Origin: Gemmatimonadetes bacterium T265 | Lineage (GTDB): Bacteria > Gemmatimonadota > Gemmatimonadetes > Gemmatimonadales > Gemmatimonadaceae | Reading direction: 5' to 3' | Assembly (NCBI GenBank): GCA_019973575.1 | Contig: BPUI01000003.1 | Location: 372,001-436,000 of the forward strand | DNA length: 64,000 nt | Notes under the pieces: generated by a model | What the model was told of the DNA's origin: nothing | Databases searched by the model: none | The model's input: the letters and a program-made list of their open reading frames with translations, nothing else | Program-made: the position numbers and the translations under genes | Shown here: positions 33,424 through 42,266 of the stretch, in pieces | Layout of the letters: every line of letters starts with the position of its first letter | Numbering within the stretch: the stretch's first letter is position 1

Positions 33424-33660
33424 TACCCGGCCGTCGTCAAGCCGGCGCTGCCCGAGCCGGGCTGTCGGCGTGCGGCTTGCCAACGACGAGTTGAAGCTGT
33501 CAAGTACGCGGGGACGCCCGCGCGCCCCCGCGGTCGTTCCCGCACGCGTACCGCGGCGCGCCCCGGGGGGTTGCAGCGTAACTTTTGCGTTAGGCGGCGA
33601 CCACGACGAGCCGTCCATCGCGCGACGACGGCTCGGCGGCGCCGCTCGTCCGTCGCCCGC

Positions 33661-36600
33661 TCACGCGCCGCCGAGCCACTCGAGCAGCTGCGCCTGCGCC
33701 GCGGGGCTGCCGAAGAACTCCGTGTGGGCCACGCTCTCCGCGCCCGCGAGCACGCGGTGGTCGTCGATCGGGAAGAACCCCGACCCGTTCGCGTGCCACA
33801 CGCCGTCGGCCGGCACCACGAGGTCGTTCGCGCCGTCGAAGACGCCGTCCATGAGGCGGTCGGCGAGCATCGCCCGGAGCCCCGGCGCGCTCGGCGTGTA
33901 GTCGGAGGCGAGCGCGAAGTAGCGCGCCGTGCCGTCGCGCGCGCCCGCGTTGAGCGCCCGCGCGTACGGGCCGCCCGGGCACATCGACTGGAGGCCCGGC
34001 AGGCCCTTGGCCACGCCGACGGCCAGCTGCTTGGCCACGGTCACCACGCCCTGGAGCACCTCCTTCGACGCGGGGTCCGGGAAGACGTTGAGCACCGTGG
34101 CGTAGGTGTCGATGAGCGCGCCCATCCGGTCGGCGTCGGCGAGCACCGTGCCCGCGTTCGGCGCGCCCACGAACACCACCTTCCCCACGCGCACCCGGCG
34201 CGCGCCGAGCGTGAGCTCGGACTGGCGCTCGGCGAGCCGGCGGCTCACCAGGCCGCCCCGCGAGTGGCACACGATGTCGAGGTCGAGCGCGACGTCGGGG
34301 GGGAGGTGCCGCACGAAGCGTTCGACGTTCGCGGACGGGTCCTCGGAGAGCGTGTAGTGGTCGAAGGCGAACAGCCGCCCGCCGTACCGCTCGGAGAGGG
34401 CGGTCATCACGGCGCGGGGCAGGCCGCCGAAGGCCGAGTGCGCGCGGCTGAACGTGCCGTGCACGAAGAGGAGCGCCCGCCCCGCGCCGAGCCCGCGCCA
34501 GCGCTCCGCGTTGATGACGGTGCCCCGCTCGGACGTGTAGTCGTCGGGGCCGAAGGTGCGGATCCGGTATGGGCGGTACGCCGCCTCCCAGCGCGCCGCG
34601 TAGTCCTCGCCGACCGCGCCGACCAGCGGGTCGAGCAGCGGGAAGACGACGTGTTTGAGGACGAACCGGGCCGCGCCGGGCACCGGGACGAAGCGGCCGT
34701 CGGGCTCCGCGTCGGGCGGCGCGGGGCGCGCCGGGACGCGGAACGTGCGCACGCCCGCCGCGCCGGCCCCGCCGCCGCGACCCGCGGGCCCCACGTCCTC
34801 CGCGAAGTGGAACGACACCCGGCCTAACGCGTCCTCGCTCACGAGGAGCTGCCCGTAGCCGGGCCCCGCGTCGGCCACCGCGACGTCGACCGCGCCGGGC
34901 GCGCCGTCGCGCGCGTCCGCGGCCCGCGCACGGCCGGCCGGCGCGGGCGCGGCGGTCACCACGATCGCCTCCCGCACGACCGCGCCCGCGCTGCCGAGCG
35001 CCCGGGCGAGCGGGTCCGGCAGCGACGCGCCGTGGGGGCCGGAGGAGTCGTCAGCTACAGCCTCGGGCGCCGCGCCGGCGGGCGTCGGCGGCCCGAGCGC
35101 GGCCTCGCCGGCGACGCCGGCCGCGGTCAGCGTGACCGAGCCGACGGCGACCGCCGCGCCCTCGGCGAGCGCGACGCGGCTGCGCCGCCGGACCACCACG
35201 GCACGGTCCACGGTCGTCCAGTCGTCGCCCGCCGCGGGCGGCGGATCGTCGTCCTCGACGGCGTCGCGGGTCGCCGCGCCCGTCGCCGCGCGCAGCAGGC
35301 GCTCGAGCGCCGGCCGGCGGCGCGCCGCGTCAGCATCCCCGACCCGGTCGACCCCGCGCACGCCCTGCTGCGTGAGGAACGAGAAGTCCACGGGCTCCCG
35401 GGTCACGAACAGCCGAAATACCTCGTCGCCCTCCGCGACGGCCGCCGGGCCCGCCCCCGGCTCGAACGGGAACCCGGCGGGCAGGACCAGCTTCCACCCC
35501 CGGCGCTCGGGCTGCCGGCCCGTGATGTCGAACGTCACGCCCGGGCCGACCGCGTCCTCGGCGCCCGGCGGCGGGTACAGGACGCCGATGTAGCCGCTCG
35601 GCCCCACGTCCACCAGGCTGATGTGAACCGGTTGGTCGGAGTGGTTCGTGACGCGGAACCCGACGCGATCTCCCTCCTCATACACGACGCGCCCACCCGG
35701 CCCGGACTCGGTCTCCGCCCACAGGCCGTCGGGCGTGCGACGGAGGAGCTCGAGCGTGAGCCGGCCGCGCAGCGCGCTCGCCGGGTCCGGGTTCACGAGG
35801 GCCAGCGCGCGCCGGCGCCGCGCGAGCGTCTCGAGGTTCGCGACGACCTCGTCGCGCGCGTCGGACGGCTTGGGCGGCGCGAGCAGCTGCCCGTCCGCGC
35901 CGACGAGGGCCCACGCGGGCGCGGCGAGCGGACCGAGCTGCGGCACCGGGTCCGCGGCACCCGCCGCGGAACGCGGGGGCAGCAGGGCGAGCCGCGCGTC
36001 GGCCGCGGCGGCGACGAGCGCGAGCAGCGGCGAGGCCGCGACGCGCCCCCGCACGCCGGCGTCGGCCGCCGCGGGGCCGACGAGGGCGACCGTTAGGCGC
36101 GCGAGGCCGGGCGCGGGCGCGGCCTCGACGGCGCGCGCGCCGGGCACCACCGCGCCCGAGACGACGCGCGCCGCCGAGGCCGCGGCGCCGACCGCCACGA
36201 GCTCGACCTCGCCTAACGGTACCGCGCCGCCGGCGGCCTTCGCGCCCGGCGGGTAGACGGCGTAGCGCGCGCCGGCCGCCGCACCGAGCGCGGCGCCGGT
36301 GGCGAGCGTGACCCGGTCGCCCGCGGTCCCGCCGCCGTCGACGGCCAGCACGCGCACGTGCCGCACCGGCGCGGCGTCGCGCACGCCGAGCACCTCGCGG
36401 TCGACGCGTCCCTCCAGCTGCGGGTGCTGCCGCGGGTACGCGGCCGTGACGCGCGCGGCCGTGCGCTCGAACACGTCGCGGTACGTGGCGCCTGGCGCGA
36501 GCGCGCGCAGCTCCTGCACGAGGAAGTACGTGAGCGCGCCGTGCACCACCGGCGCGCCCCCGGACGCGGCAGGCGCGCGGTACTCGAACGAGCGCTCCTC

Positions 36601-37314
36601 GTCGCGGCAGCCCGCGACGAGCACGTACCCGCCGTCGACCGGCGCGAGCCCGCCGCCGGTGTCGCCGCCGCCGCCCGCGTCGCGGGTGGCCCGCGTCGCC
36701 GCGGCCCGCGCCAGACCCGCCCGCCGGTCCGACGGGATCGGGGACGGCGGCAACTCGCCCGCGGGGCGCGTGTCGGGTTCGACGCCCCGCGAGCGCGCGG
36801 CGCCGTCGTCGGGCACGTCGCGCGTGATCGTGCCCGAGTGGCACGCGTCGACGATCACCGTCACGTACGGCGTGCGCTCGGCGAGCGCTGCCAGCCGCAG
36901 CGCGATCTCGTCGTCGGTGATGTCGCGGTTGGGCCGGGACTCGCCGCCCCACGCCCGCCCGTCGCGCCCCGAGTCGACCGGGACGAGCGTGCTGTCCATC
37001 CCGCTCGGCTCGTCGCCCTCGCGGTCCGTCATCTGCGAGCCGTGCCCCGCGTAGTAGAACACGACCGCGTCGTTAGACATCGTCTCGGCGACCAGCCGGT
37101 CCAGGGCGGCGAGGACGCCGTCGCGCGTCGCCTCGGCGTCGACGAGCACCCGGACCCGGTCGCCCGGAAAGTCGAAGACGTCGACGAGGAGCCGTTCCAT
37201 CGCGCGCGCGTCGTTGACGCACCCCGCGAGGGGCCTGACGTGCTCGTAAGCGTCGATGCCGACGAGCAGGGCACGCCGGCCCGCGGCCGGGGCGGAGGGG
37301 AGCACGGGCGGCAC
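33661..37314 (-). CDS. Caspase-domain protein with DUF4384-like region and C-terminal lipase fold
   Basis: This 1217-residue protein joins a protease and a hydrolase. Residues ~12-290 form a peptidase C14 (orthocaspase) domain with catalytic His at 91 (VFYYAGHGSQM) and Cys at 158 (VIVDACHSGT). An Arg/Gly/Pro-rich insert (~165-225) separates the p20-like and p10-like parts, where processing could occur. A DUF4384-like segment, GDRVGFRVTNHSDQPVHISL then VDVGPSGYIGVLYPPP, sits mid-protein. The C-terminal ~290 residues are an alpha/beta hydrolase: LLFVHGTFSRAHS, CHSRGG with Ser about 1018, Asp about 1164 and His about 1197. No signal peptide is visible. Its GTG lies 4 bases after the stop of the TPR-CHAT gene, so the two proteases are co-expressed. 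Confidence 0.88.
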   Translation of the reverse strand: MPPVLPSAPAAGRRALLVGIDAYEHVRPLAGCVNDARAMERLLVDVFDFPGDRVRVLVDAEATRDGVLAALDRLVAETMSNDAVVFYYAGHGSQMTDREGDEPSGMDSTLVPVDSGRDGRAWGGESRPNRDITDDEIALRLAALAERTPYVTVIVDACHSGTITRDVPDDGAARSRGVEPDTRPAGELPPSPIPSDRRAGLARAAATRATRDAGGGGDTGGGLAPVDGGYVLVAGCRDEERSFEYRAPAASGGAPVVHGALTYFLVQELRALAPGATYRDVFERTAARVTAAYPRQHPQLEGRVDREVLGVRDAAPVRHVRVLAVDGGGTAGDRVTLATGAALGAAAGARYAVYPPGAKAAGGAVPLGEVELVAVGAAASAARVVSGAVVPGARAVEAAPAPGLARLTVALVGPAAADAGVRGRVAASPLLALVAAAADARLALLPPRSAAGAADPVPQLGPLAAPAWALVGADGQLLAPPKPSDARDEVVANLETLARRRRALALVNPDPASALRGRLTLELLRRTPDGLWAETESGPGGRVVYEEGDRVGFRVTNHSDQPVHISLVDVGPSGYIGVLYPPPGAEDAVGPGVTFDITGRQPERRGWKLVLPAGFPFEPGAGPAAVAEGDEVFRLFVTREPVDFSFLTQQGVRGVDRVGDADAARRRPALERLLRAATGAATRDAVEDDDPPPAAGDDWTTVDRAVVVRRRSRVALAEGAAVAVGSVTLTAAGVAGEAALGPPTPAGAAPEAVADDSSGPHGASLPDPLARALGSAGAVVREAIVVTAAPAPAGRARAADARDGAPGAVDVAVADAGPGYGQLLVSEDALGRVSFHFAEDVGPAGRGGGAGAAGVRTFRVPARPAPPDAEPDGRFVPVPGAARFVLKHVVFPLLDPLVGAVGEDYAARWEAAYRPYRIRTFGPDDYTSERGTVINAERWRGLGAGRALLFVHGTFSRAHSAFGGLPRAVMTALSERYGGRLFAFDHYTLSEDPSANVERFVRHLPPDVALDLDIVCHSRGGLVSRRLAERQSELTLGARRVRVGKVVFVGAPNAGTVLADADRMGALIDTYATVLNVFPDPASKEVLQGVVTVAKQLAVGVAKGLPGLQSMCPGGPYARALNAGARDGTARYFALASDYTPSAPGLRAMLADRLMDGVFDGANDLVVPADGVWHANGSGFFPIDDHRVLAGAESVAHTEFFGSPAAQAQLLEWLGGA

Positions 37315-37318
37315 GGCG

Positions 37319-40306
37319 TCAGGTGTTAGGCGTGGCGGGGTCGGACGGGCGCAGCGCGATCGGCCCCCACTGGCCGATGCACACGAACGCGCCCCAGCGG
37401 CGGACGTCGCCGTGGCGGCGCCGCATCTCCAGCTTGGCCTCGTGCAGCGCGACCGCGACGCCGCGCTCCGGCGTGAGCCGCCCGTAGAAGGCCTTCATGA
37501 GGTCGCGCGTCTCCGCGTCGGGCACGCTCCACAGCCCCGCGACCACGCGCTCCGCCCCGGCGGCCTCGAACGACCGGGCGAGGCTCGCGAGGCCCTCGCC
37601 GCGGTCGACCTCGCCGAGCCCCGTCTTGCACGCGGAGAGCACGACGAGCTCGGTCCCTCGCAGGTCGAGCGATCCCACCTCGTCCGCCGTGAGCACGCCC
37701 GCGTCGCCGCCGTCGGCCGGCCGCGCATTCGCCCCGGCGAACGCGAGCCCGGTGCGCAGGAGCGGGGCGTCGGCCAGCCGCCCACCCGCCGCCGACGCCC
37801 CGAGCGCGAAGCCGTGCGTGGCGAGGTGTACGGCGAACGGGCCGTGCGCCTCGCGCAACCGCGCCGCCGTCGCCGACGCGTCGAGCGCCGGTTCGACGCC
37901 GAACGCCGCGGCCACGGCTTCCGCCTCCGCCCGCGTCCCCGGGAGCGGGGTGAACCGGAACGCCGACCCGGCTGGGCCCGCGGCGCCGAGGTCGTAGTCG
38001 GGCGCGCCGATGACCACGGCCACGGCGCACGGCGGGCTCTCGGCCGGCGACGGCGGCCGCGCCACGCGCTCCGCGTTCAACATCGAGGCCGACCACGCCG
38101 AGGACACGTAGCTCACGCAGTACTGCTCGATCAGGTCCCCGCCGGCGTCGCCCGGCAGACACTCGAGTGGCAGCGCCCACAAGGGACCGTCGGGCGACAC
38201 GACGAGTCGGGTGCGGCCGCCGAACATCGCGACCAGCGGGTCGAAGATGCGCTCGCGCAGGCGCGTCCCCACGGACGCGGGGCCGTCGTCGATCCCGCCG
38301 CGGCCCTCGTGCGCGTCCTCCGGATCGAGCACCGCGTCGCGGACCGCCTCCAGATCGCCCGTGACCCCGGCGCGAAACCGCGCCACGAGGTCGTCGACCG
38401 GCTCGGCCTCGCCGAGGTCGACGAGGCGCCAGTCGGTCGTGCGGGACGGGATCACGAACGCGGCGTACCGCGCGGGCCGCGCCGCGGCGTCGCCGGGCCA
38501 GCGCGGCGGCTGGTGGCGGACGTACTCGACGTAGACGGCCCCCTCCGGGACGCACATCGACACCGACAACGGGTTGGGCGCCTCCGCGGCGGCCTGCACC
38601 GCGACCCCGCCCGCGCGGAAGAGCAGCTCGGCGTCTAACGCCTCCTCCTCGCCCGCGAGCGCGTCCAGGCGCGCGACGTCGCCCGGCGCGACGTCGCCCG
38701 ACGCGTCGCCGCCCGACGCGTCGCGCGTCAGCTGCAACGCCAGGCGGGTGACCGCGGCCCGGACGGCCGCCAGCCGCCCGCTGAGCGCCGCGACGTCCGG
38801 GTCGCGCGCCGCCCGCTCGGCGACGTCGCGCGCCGCCTGCCGTTCGATGTTGGTGTTGAGGCCCTTGCGCTGCGTGACGACCGCGAACGCGCCCCCGACC
38901 GCCTGCGGATCGTCGTGGGTGAATTCGGCCGCGAGCGCGACCAGGGCGTCGGCGCGCCGGCGCGCACCGGCCAGCAGCACCCGGCGCCGGCGCGACGTGC
39001 TCGCGCCCAGCTGCCGCGACGCGAGCCGCGAGTCGCGGACCGTCGCCCGCGACAGGCAGGCGACGGCGAACTGCGGACGCCGCGCCGCGAGCTCGACGTC
39101 GGCGAGCAGCTCGTCCAACGCGCTCGCCGACGGGTGGTCGCGTTCCCGCGCGTCGAGCAGCGGGCGGTAGTAGGCGTCGAACAGCTCGTACGCCGCCTGC
39201 CAGTAGCCGCGGTCGAGGGCCAACCGCCCCAGCCGGAGGAGCAGGCGCCAGCCGGTGTCCGGCGTGACGGCCCCGCCCGGCGCGCGCGTGGCCGGGTCGT
39301 CGAGCAGCTCGCGGTAGCGCCGGATCGCGTCCTCGGGGTCCGCCCGCTCCGCCGCGCGCGCCTCGACCTCCCGGCGCGAGGTCCCGGCGGCCTCGCCGAC
39401 GGCCGCGAGCGCGTCGTGGCAGGCGAGCGCGCCCTCGGCGTCGAACGCGTCGAGGTCCGCCTCGTACAACCCGCGCAGGCCGTCGACGCGCGCGTCGAGG
39501 TGGTCGGACGCGGGCAGCTCGGCGAGCGCCGCGCGCAGGAGCCGCCGCCCCTCGTCGCGCTCGCCGAGGGCGAGCCGCGCCATGCCTAACGCGACGCGGG
39601 CCGGGGCGCGCCACCCCGCGCCGCCGGGCGCGTCCGCCGAGCGGCGCCGCACGGACTCCGCGGCCAGGTAGGCGTCCGCGGACGCGCCGGCGGCCGCCGC
39701 GACCCGCGCGAAAATCAGAAAGAGCGACGCCTCGCCGGCGAAATCGTCGTCGGCTTCCGCAGAGCGACGCGCCACGTCCAGCGCGGGCTCGAGGATGCGC
39801 CGCGCGAGCTCGGGGCGGCGGGTCGCGGCCGCGGCCCCGGCGAAGCCGACGAGGAAGTCGAGATACGCGTAGCGCTCCGCGGCCGTGTACGCGAAGCGCC
39901 GGCCGTCGAGGTACCGCTCGCGCGCTCGGACGATCGTCGCGTGGCCGACCTCGTCGGGCGTGGGGTCGCGGAGCGCGCCCTCGGGCGTGCGGGCGTAGTG
40001 GTCCATGAGGTCGCGCAGCACGCGCCCCGACGCCGGCGGGTCGAGGTCGCGCGCGTACGCCTCGATCGCACGGTGGACCGCCCGGACGGCCTGGACGGCC
40101 GGGAGCGCGTCGCGGGCGAGCAGGTCCGGCGACCCGTCGTTCCCGGCAGGCGGCGCGACGCCGTCCGCGGCCCGCGCGAGCAGCGCGGCCGCGGACGCGA
40201 ACTGGCGATCCTGCACCAGCGCCCGGGCCTCCGCGACGAGGCGCATGAAGAGCGCGTCGCCGTGGTCCGCGGGGCCGAGGGATCCGGGAGTATCAGGCGC
40301 ACGCAT
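37319..40306 (-). CDS. TPR-CHAT protease
   Basis: This 995-residue protein has a long helical N-terminal part resembling degenerate TPR repeats (LARRILEPALDVARRSAEA, LGERDEGRRLLRAALAELPA, YWQAAYELFDAYYRPLLDAR). The C-terminal ~350 residues form a CHAT domain, a separase/caspase-related cysteine protease: RLVVSPDGPLWALPLECLPG, VHLATHGFALG with catalytic His about 831, and ELVVLSACKTGLGEVDRGEG with catalytic Cys about 893, then GAERVVAGLWSVPDAETRDL. No signal or membrane segment is seen. It is the first gene of an operon with the caspase-lipase gene. Known bacterial TPR-CHAT proteins act in CRISPR-linked and other cell-death defences; a similar role here is inference. Confidence 0.9.
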   Translation of the reverse strand: MRAPDTPGSLGPADHGDALFMRLVAEARALVQDRQFASAAALLARAADGVAPPAGNDGSPDLLARDALPAVQAVRAVHRAIEAYARDLDPPASGRVLRDLMDHYARTPEGALRDPTPDEVGHATIVRARERYLDGRRFAYTAAERYAYLDFLVGFAGAAAATRRPELARRILEPALDVARRSAEADDDFAGEASLFLIFARVAAAAGASADAYLAAESVRRRSADAPGGAGWRAPARVALGMARLALGERDEGRRLLRAALAELPASDHLDARVDGLRGLYEADLDAFDAEGALACHDALAAVGEAAGTSRREVEARAAERADPEDAIRRYRELLDDPATRAPGGAVTPDTGWRLLLRLGRLALDRGYWQAAYELFDAYYRPLLDARERDHPSASALDELLADVELAARRPQFAVACLSRATVRDSRLASRQLGASTSRRRRVLLAGARRRADALVALAAEFTHDDPQAVGGAFAVVTQRKGLNTNIERQAARDVAERAARDPDVAALSGRLAAVRAAVTRLALQLTRDASGGDASGDVAPGDVARLDALAGEEEALDAELLFRAGGVAVQAAAEAPNPLSVSMCVPEGAVYVEYVRHQPPRWPGDAAARPARYAAFVIPSRTTDWRLVDLGEAEPVDDLVARFRAGVTGDLEAVRDAVLDPEDAHEGRGGIDDGPASVGTRLRERIFDPLVAMFGGRTRLVVSPDGPLWALPLECLPGDAGGDLIEQYCVSYVSSAWSASMLNAERVARPPSPAESPPCAVAVVIGAPDYDLGAAGPAGSAFRFTPLPGTRAEAEAVAAAFGVEPALDASATAARLREAHGPFAVHLATHGFALGASAAGGRLADAPLLRTGLAFAGANARPADGGDAGVLTADEVGSLDLRGTELVVLSACKTGLGEVDRGEGLASLARSFEAAGAERVVAGLWSVPDAETRDLMKAFYGRLTPERGVAVALHEAKLEMRRRHGDVRRWGAFVCIGQWGPIALRPSDPATPNT

Positions 40307-40450
40307 GGACGACGCGGGGTGGTATAGCGGCGGGTGCCGGCGCCGGCGGGCACGGGCGGCGCATGGATCGCCGCGGGCGCGCCATTATGCGTACGGCGGC
40401 GCGATTACGATAGACACTCGCGGCGCCGCCCTACCCAACACCCTACCCCG

Positions 40451-40960
40451 ATGTCCGAACACCGCGCCCGCATCCGCTGGGAGCACGACGGCGGCCCGTT
40501 CGCCAGGCGGCAATACTCCCGCGCACACGCGTGGGCCTTCGACGGCGGTGTCACGGTCCCCGCGTCCGCGGCGCCGTCCGGGGTGCCCGTTCCGTACGCG
40601 GACCCGGCCGCCGTCGATCCCGAGGAAGCGTTCGTGGCGGCGATCGCGAGCTGCCACATGCTCACGTTCCTCTTCGTCGCCGCGACGGCGGGCTTCGTGG
40701 TGCGGCACTACGAGGACGAGGCCGTGGGCCGCATGACGAAGAACGCCGACGGCGTGCTCTGGGTGAGCCACGTCGAGCTGGCCCCCAGGATCGCGTACGC
40801 CGACGGCGCCGCGGCGACGCCCGACCAGGAGGCCGACCTGCACCACCGCGCCCACGACGGCTGTTACATCGCCAACTCGGTGCGCACCGCGGTCACGGTG
40901 CGCGGGGTCGCGACGCGGGCGGCCGCACGCGCGCCTCACGAATTTTCGAGCGACTTGTAG
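40451..40960 (+). CDS. OsmC-family peroxiredoxin-like protein
   Basis: This 169-residue protein of the OsmC/Ohr superfamily reduces organic hydroperoxides with two cysteines. The peroxidatic Cys lies in AIASCHMLTFLFVAATAGFV and the second in AHDGCYIANSVRTAV, as expected. The start RARIRWEHDGGPFARRQYSR and the GVPVPYADPAAVDPEEAFVA segment match the YhfA-like OsmC branch. The ATG at 40451 is preceded by an ordinary spacer divergent from the CHAT gene. Its last 25 bases overlap the 3' end of a convergent acetyltransferase gene. Confidence 0.92.
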   Translation: MSEHRARIRWEHDGGPFARRQYSRAHAWAFDGGVTVPASAAPSGVPVPYADPAAVDPEEAFVAAIASCHMLTFLFVAATAGFVVRHYEDEAVGRMTKNADGVLWVSHVELAPRIAYADGAAATPDQEADLHHRAHDGCYIANSVRTAVTVRGVATRAAARAPHEFSSDL

Positions 40961-41535
40961 TCTGTAAGCGATTTGTAGAAGAACGTCGCGTCGCACGGCC
41001 GGCCGTCCGGCCAGAGGGCGTAGTCCGGCACCACCCCGACCCGCGTCCAGCCCAGCCGCGCGTAGAGCCGCTCCGCGTCGCTCCCGGTCACGGTGTCGAG
41101 CACGAGCAGCGTCCGCCCCGCGTCCCGCGCCGCCGCCTCGGCCGCGCGCATCAGGCGCGCACCGACGCCGCGCCGGCGCGCCGCCCGGCGGACCAACATC
41201 TTCGCCACGTCGCCCCGGTGCGGCTGGTTCTCGGGCCACGCGAAGACCACCTGCACTGTCCCCAGCACGGCGCCCGTCGCGCGGTCCTCGGCCACGAGCA
41301 GGATCCGGTCGCCGGCCCCGACGCCGGACGCGACACCGGTCCAGAAGGCGTCCGCCGTCTCGCGCGCGAGCGGCGCCATGAAGCTGACCGACGCGCCGCC
41401 CGCGACGCAGTCGAGCAGCACGTCGGCGAGCGCCGCGGCCCGGTCGCGCGCCTCCACTGCGGTGAGCCGGCGCACGACGGTCGACGCGTCGGCGGACGCC
41501 GGGTCGGGGTCGGACGTGCTCACGGGGTCGGTCAC
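40936..41535 (-). CDS. GNAT-family N-acetyltransferase
   Basis: This 199-residue acetyltransferase has the acetyl-CoA core KMLVRRAARRRGVGARLMRA (motif A, the RxxGxG/A loop) and a C-terminal LLVLDTVTGSDAERLYARLG with WTRVGVVPDYALWPDG. This pattern is close to GNAT enzymes that modify small amines or antibiotics such as streptothricin or fosmidomycin-like compounds, but substrate is unproven. The GTG at 41535 overlaps the stop of the XRE-cupin regulator as GTGA, which suggests that regulator controls it. It converges on and overlaps osmC-like by 25 bases. Confidence 0.9.
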   Translation of the reverse strand: MTDPVSTSDPDPASADASTVVRRLTAVEARDRAAALADVLLDCVAGGASVSFMAPLARETADAFWTGVASGVGAGDRILLVAEDRATGAVLGTVQVVFAWPENQPHRGDVAKMLVRRAARRRGVGARLMRAAEAAARDAGRTLLVLDTVTGSDAERLYARLGWTRVGVVPDYALWPDGRPCDATFFYKSLTDYKSLENS

Positions 41536-42185
41536 GGCAGGCGTCCTCCGAGATGCGCGCCGCCCGGTCCGGCGGGCGCGGGGTCGGTGGTCAGGGCGAC
41601 GACGTAGCGGGCGGGCCGGTCCTCGGGGTTGTGGAACGCGACGGGCTGCTCGAGGCGCATGGCGAGGCAGTCCCCGACGTCGAGCGCGTACGTGCGGTCG
41701 CCCACGGTGAGCGCGACGGCGCCCTCCAACACCCACACTTGTTGGCTCACGCCGACGGCGCGCGCCGTCCCGGGCGTGTCGTAGGCGACGCGCGCGCGGG
41801 CCGGCAGCACGACTTCGACGAGCTCGATGGGCGACGGGAAGCCCGGCGGCGAGAGGTTCCGGCGCACGTATCCCGTCGCCGGGTCGCGCCAGGCGAGTTG
41901 ATCGGCGCGCCGCGAGACGGGCGATGCGTCGGCGCGGGCCTCGTCGGCGAAAAGCGAGGCAACGGTCACGCCGAGCCCCGCCGCGAGTCGGTCGAGCACC
42001 GTCGCGGTCGGACTGCTTTCGGCGCGCTCGACGAGCGAGATCATCGCGCGACTCACGCCGGCGCGCGACGCCAGACCGTCGAGCGTGAGCCCGCGCGCGG
42101 CCCGGAGCTGACGCAGTCGCGTCGCGAGACGCGTATGTATGTCCGGAGGCGACAGGTCCACTATGCTGGATATAACGTCTACCAT
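41532..42185 (-). CDS. XRE-family regulator with C-terminal cupin
   Basis: This regulator of about 217 residues has an HTH_3 domain (RLRQLRAARGLTLDGLASRA, GVSRAMISLVERAESSPTAT) followed by a cupin sensor (VSQQVWVLEGAVALTVGD, LDVGDCLAMRLEQPVAFHNP). Proteins of this plan often regulate a neighbouring acetyltransferase, as here, where the stop overlaps the GNAT start. The ATG at 42185 is the first; a GTG ten codons later (VDLSPPD) is equally possible, since the region between holds AT-rich TATAAC and TATGCT boxes that could be promoter elements of this or the divergent GNAT gene. Confidence 0.88.
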   Translation of the reverse strand: MVDVISSIVDLSPPDIHTRLATRLRQLRAARGLTLDGLASRAGVSRAMISLVERAESSPTATVLDRLAAGLGVTVASLFADEARADASPVSRRADQLAWRDPATGYVRRNLSPPGFPSPIELVEVVLPARARVAYDTPGTARAVGVSQQVWVLEGAVALTVGDRTYALDVGDCLAMRLEQPVAFHNPEDRPARYVVALTTDPAPAGPGGAHLGGRLP

Positions 42186-42266
42186 CCAGGAGTCAACCCG
42201 CGTTTGGTCGACGATCGCGCGGCGAGGTGCCCGCACAGTCTCGCTGCTCCTCGTGTAACGTGCGGC

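Noticed and set aside
38690-38730. Tandem GACGTCGCC/GACGCGTCG repeats suspected as CRISPR or regulatory array
   Set aside because: They are short in-frame coding repeats (GDASGDVAPGDVA) in the CHAT protein linker, without spacers.
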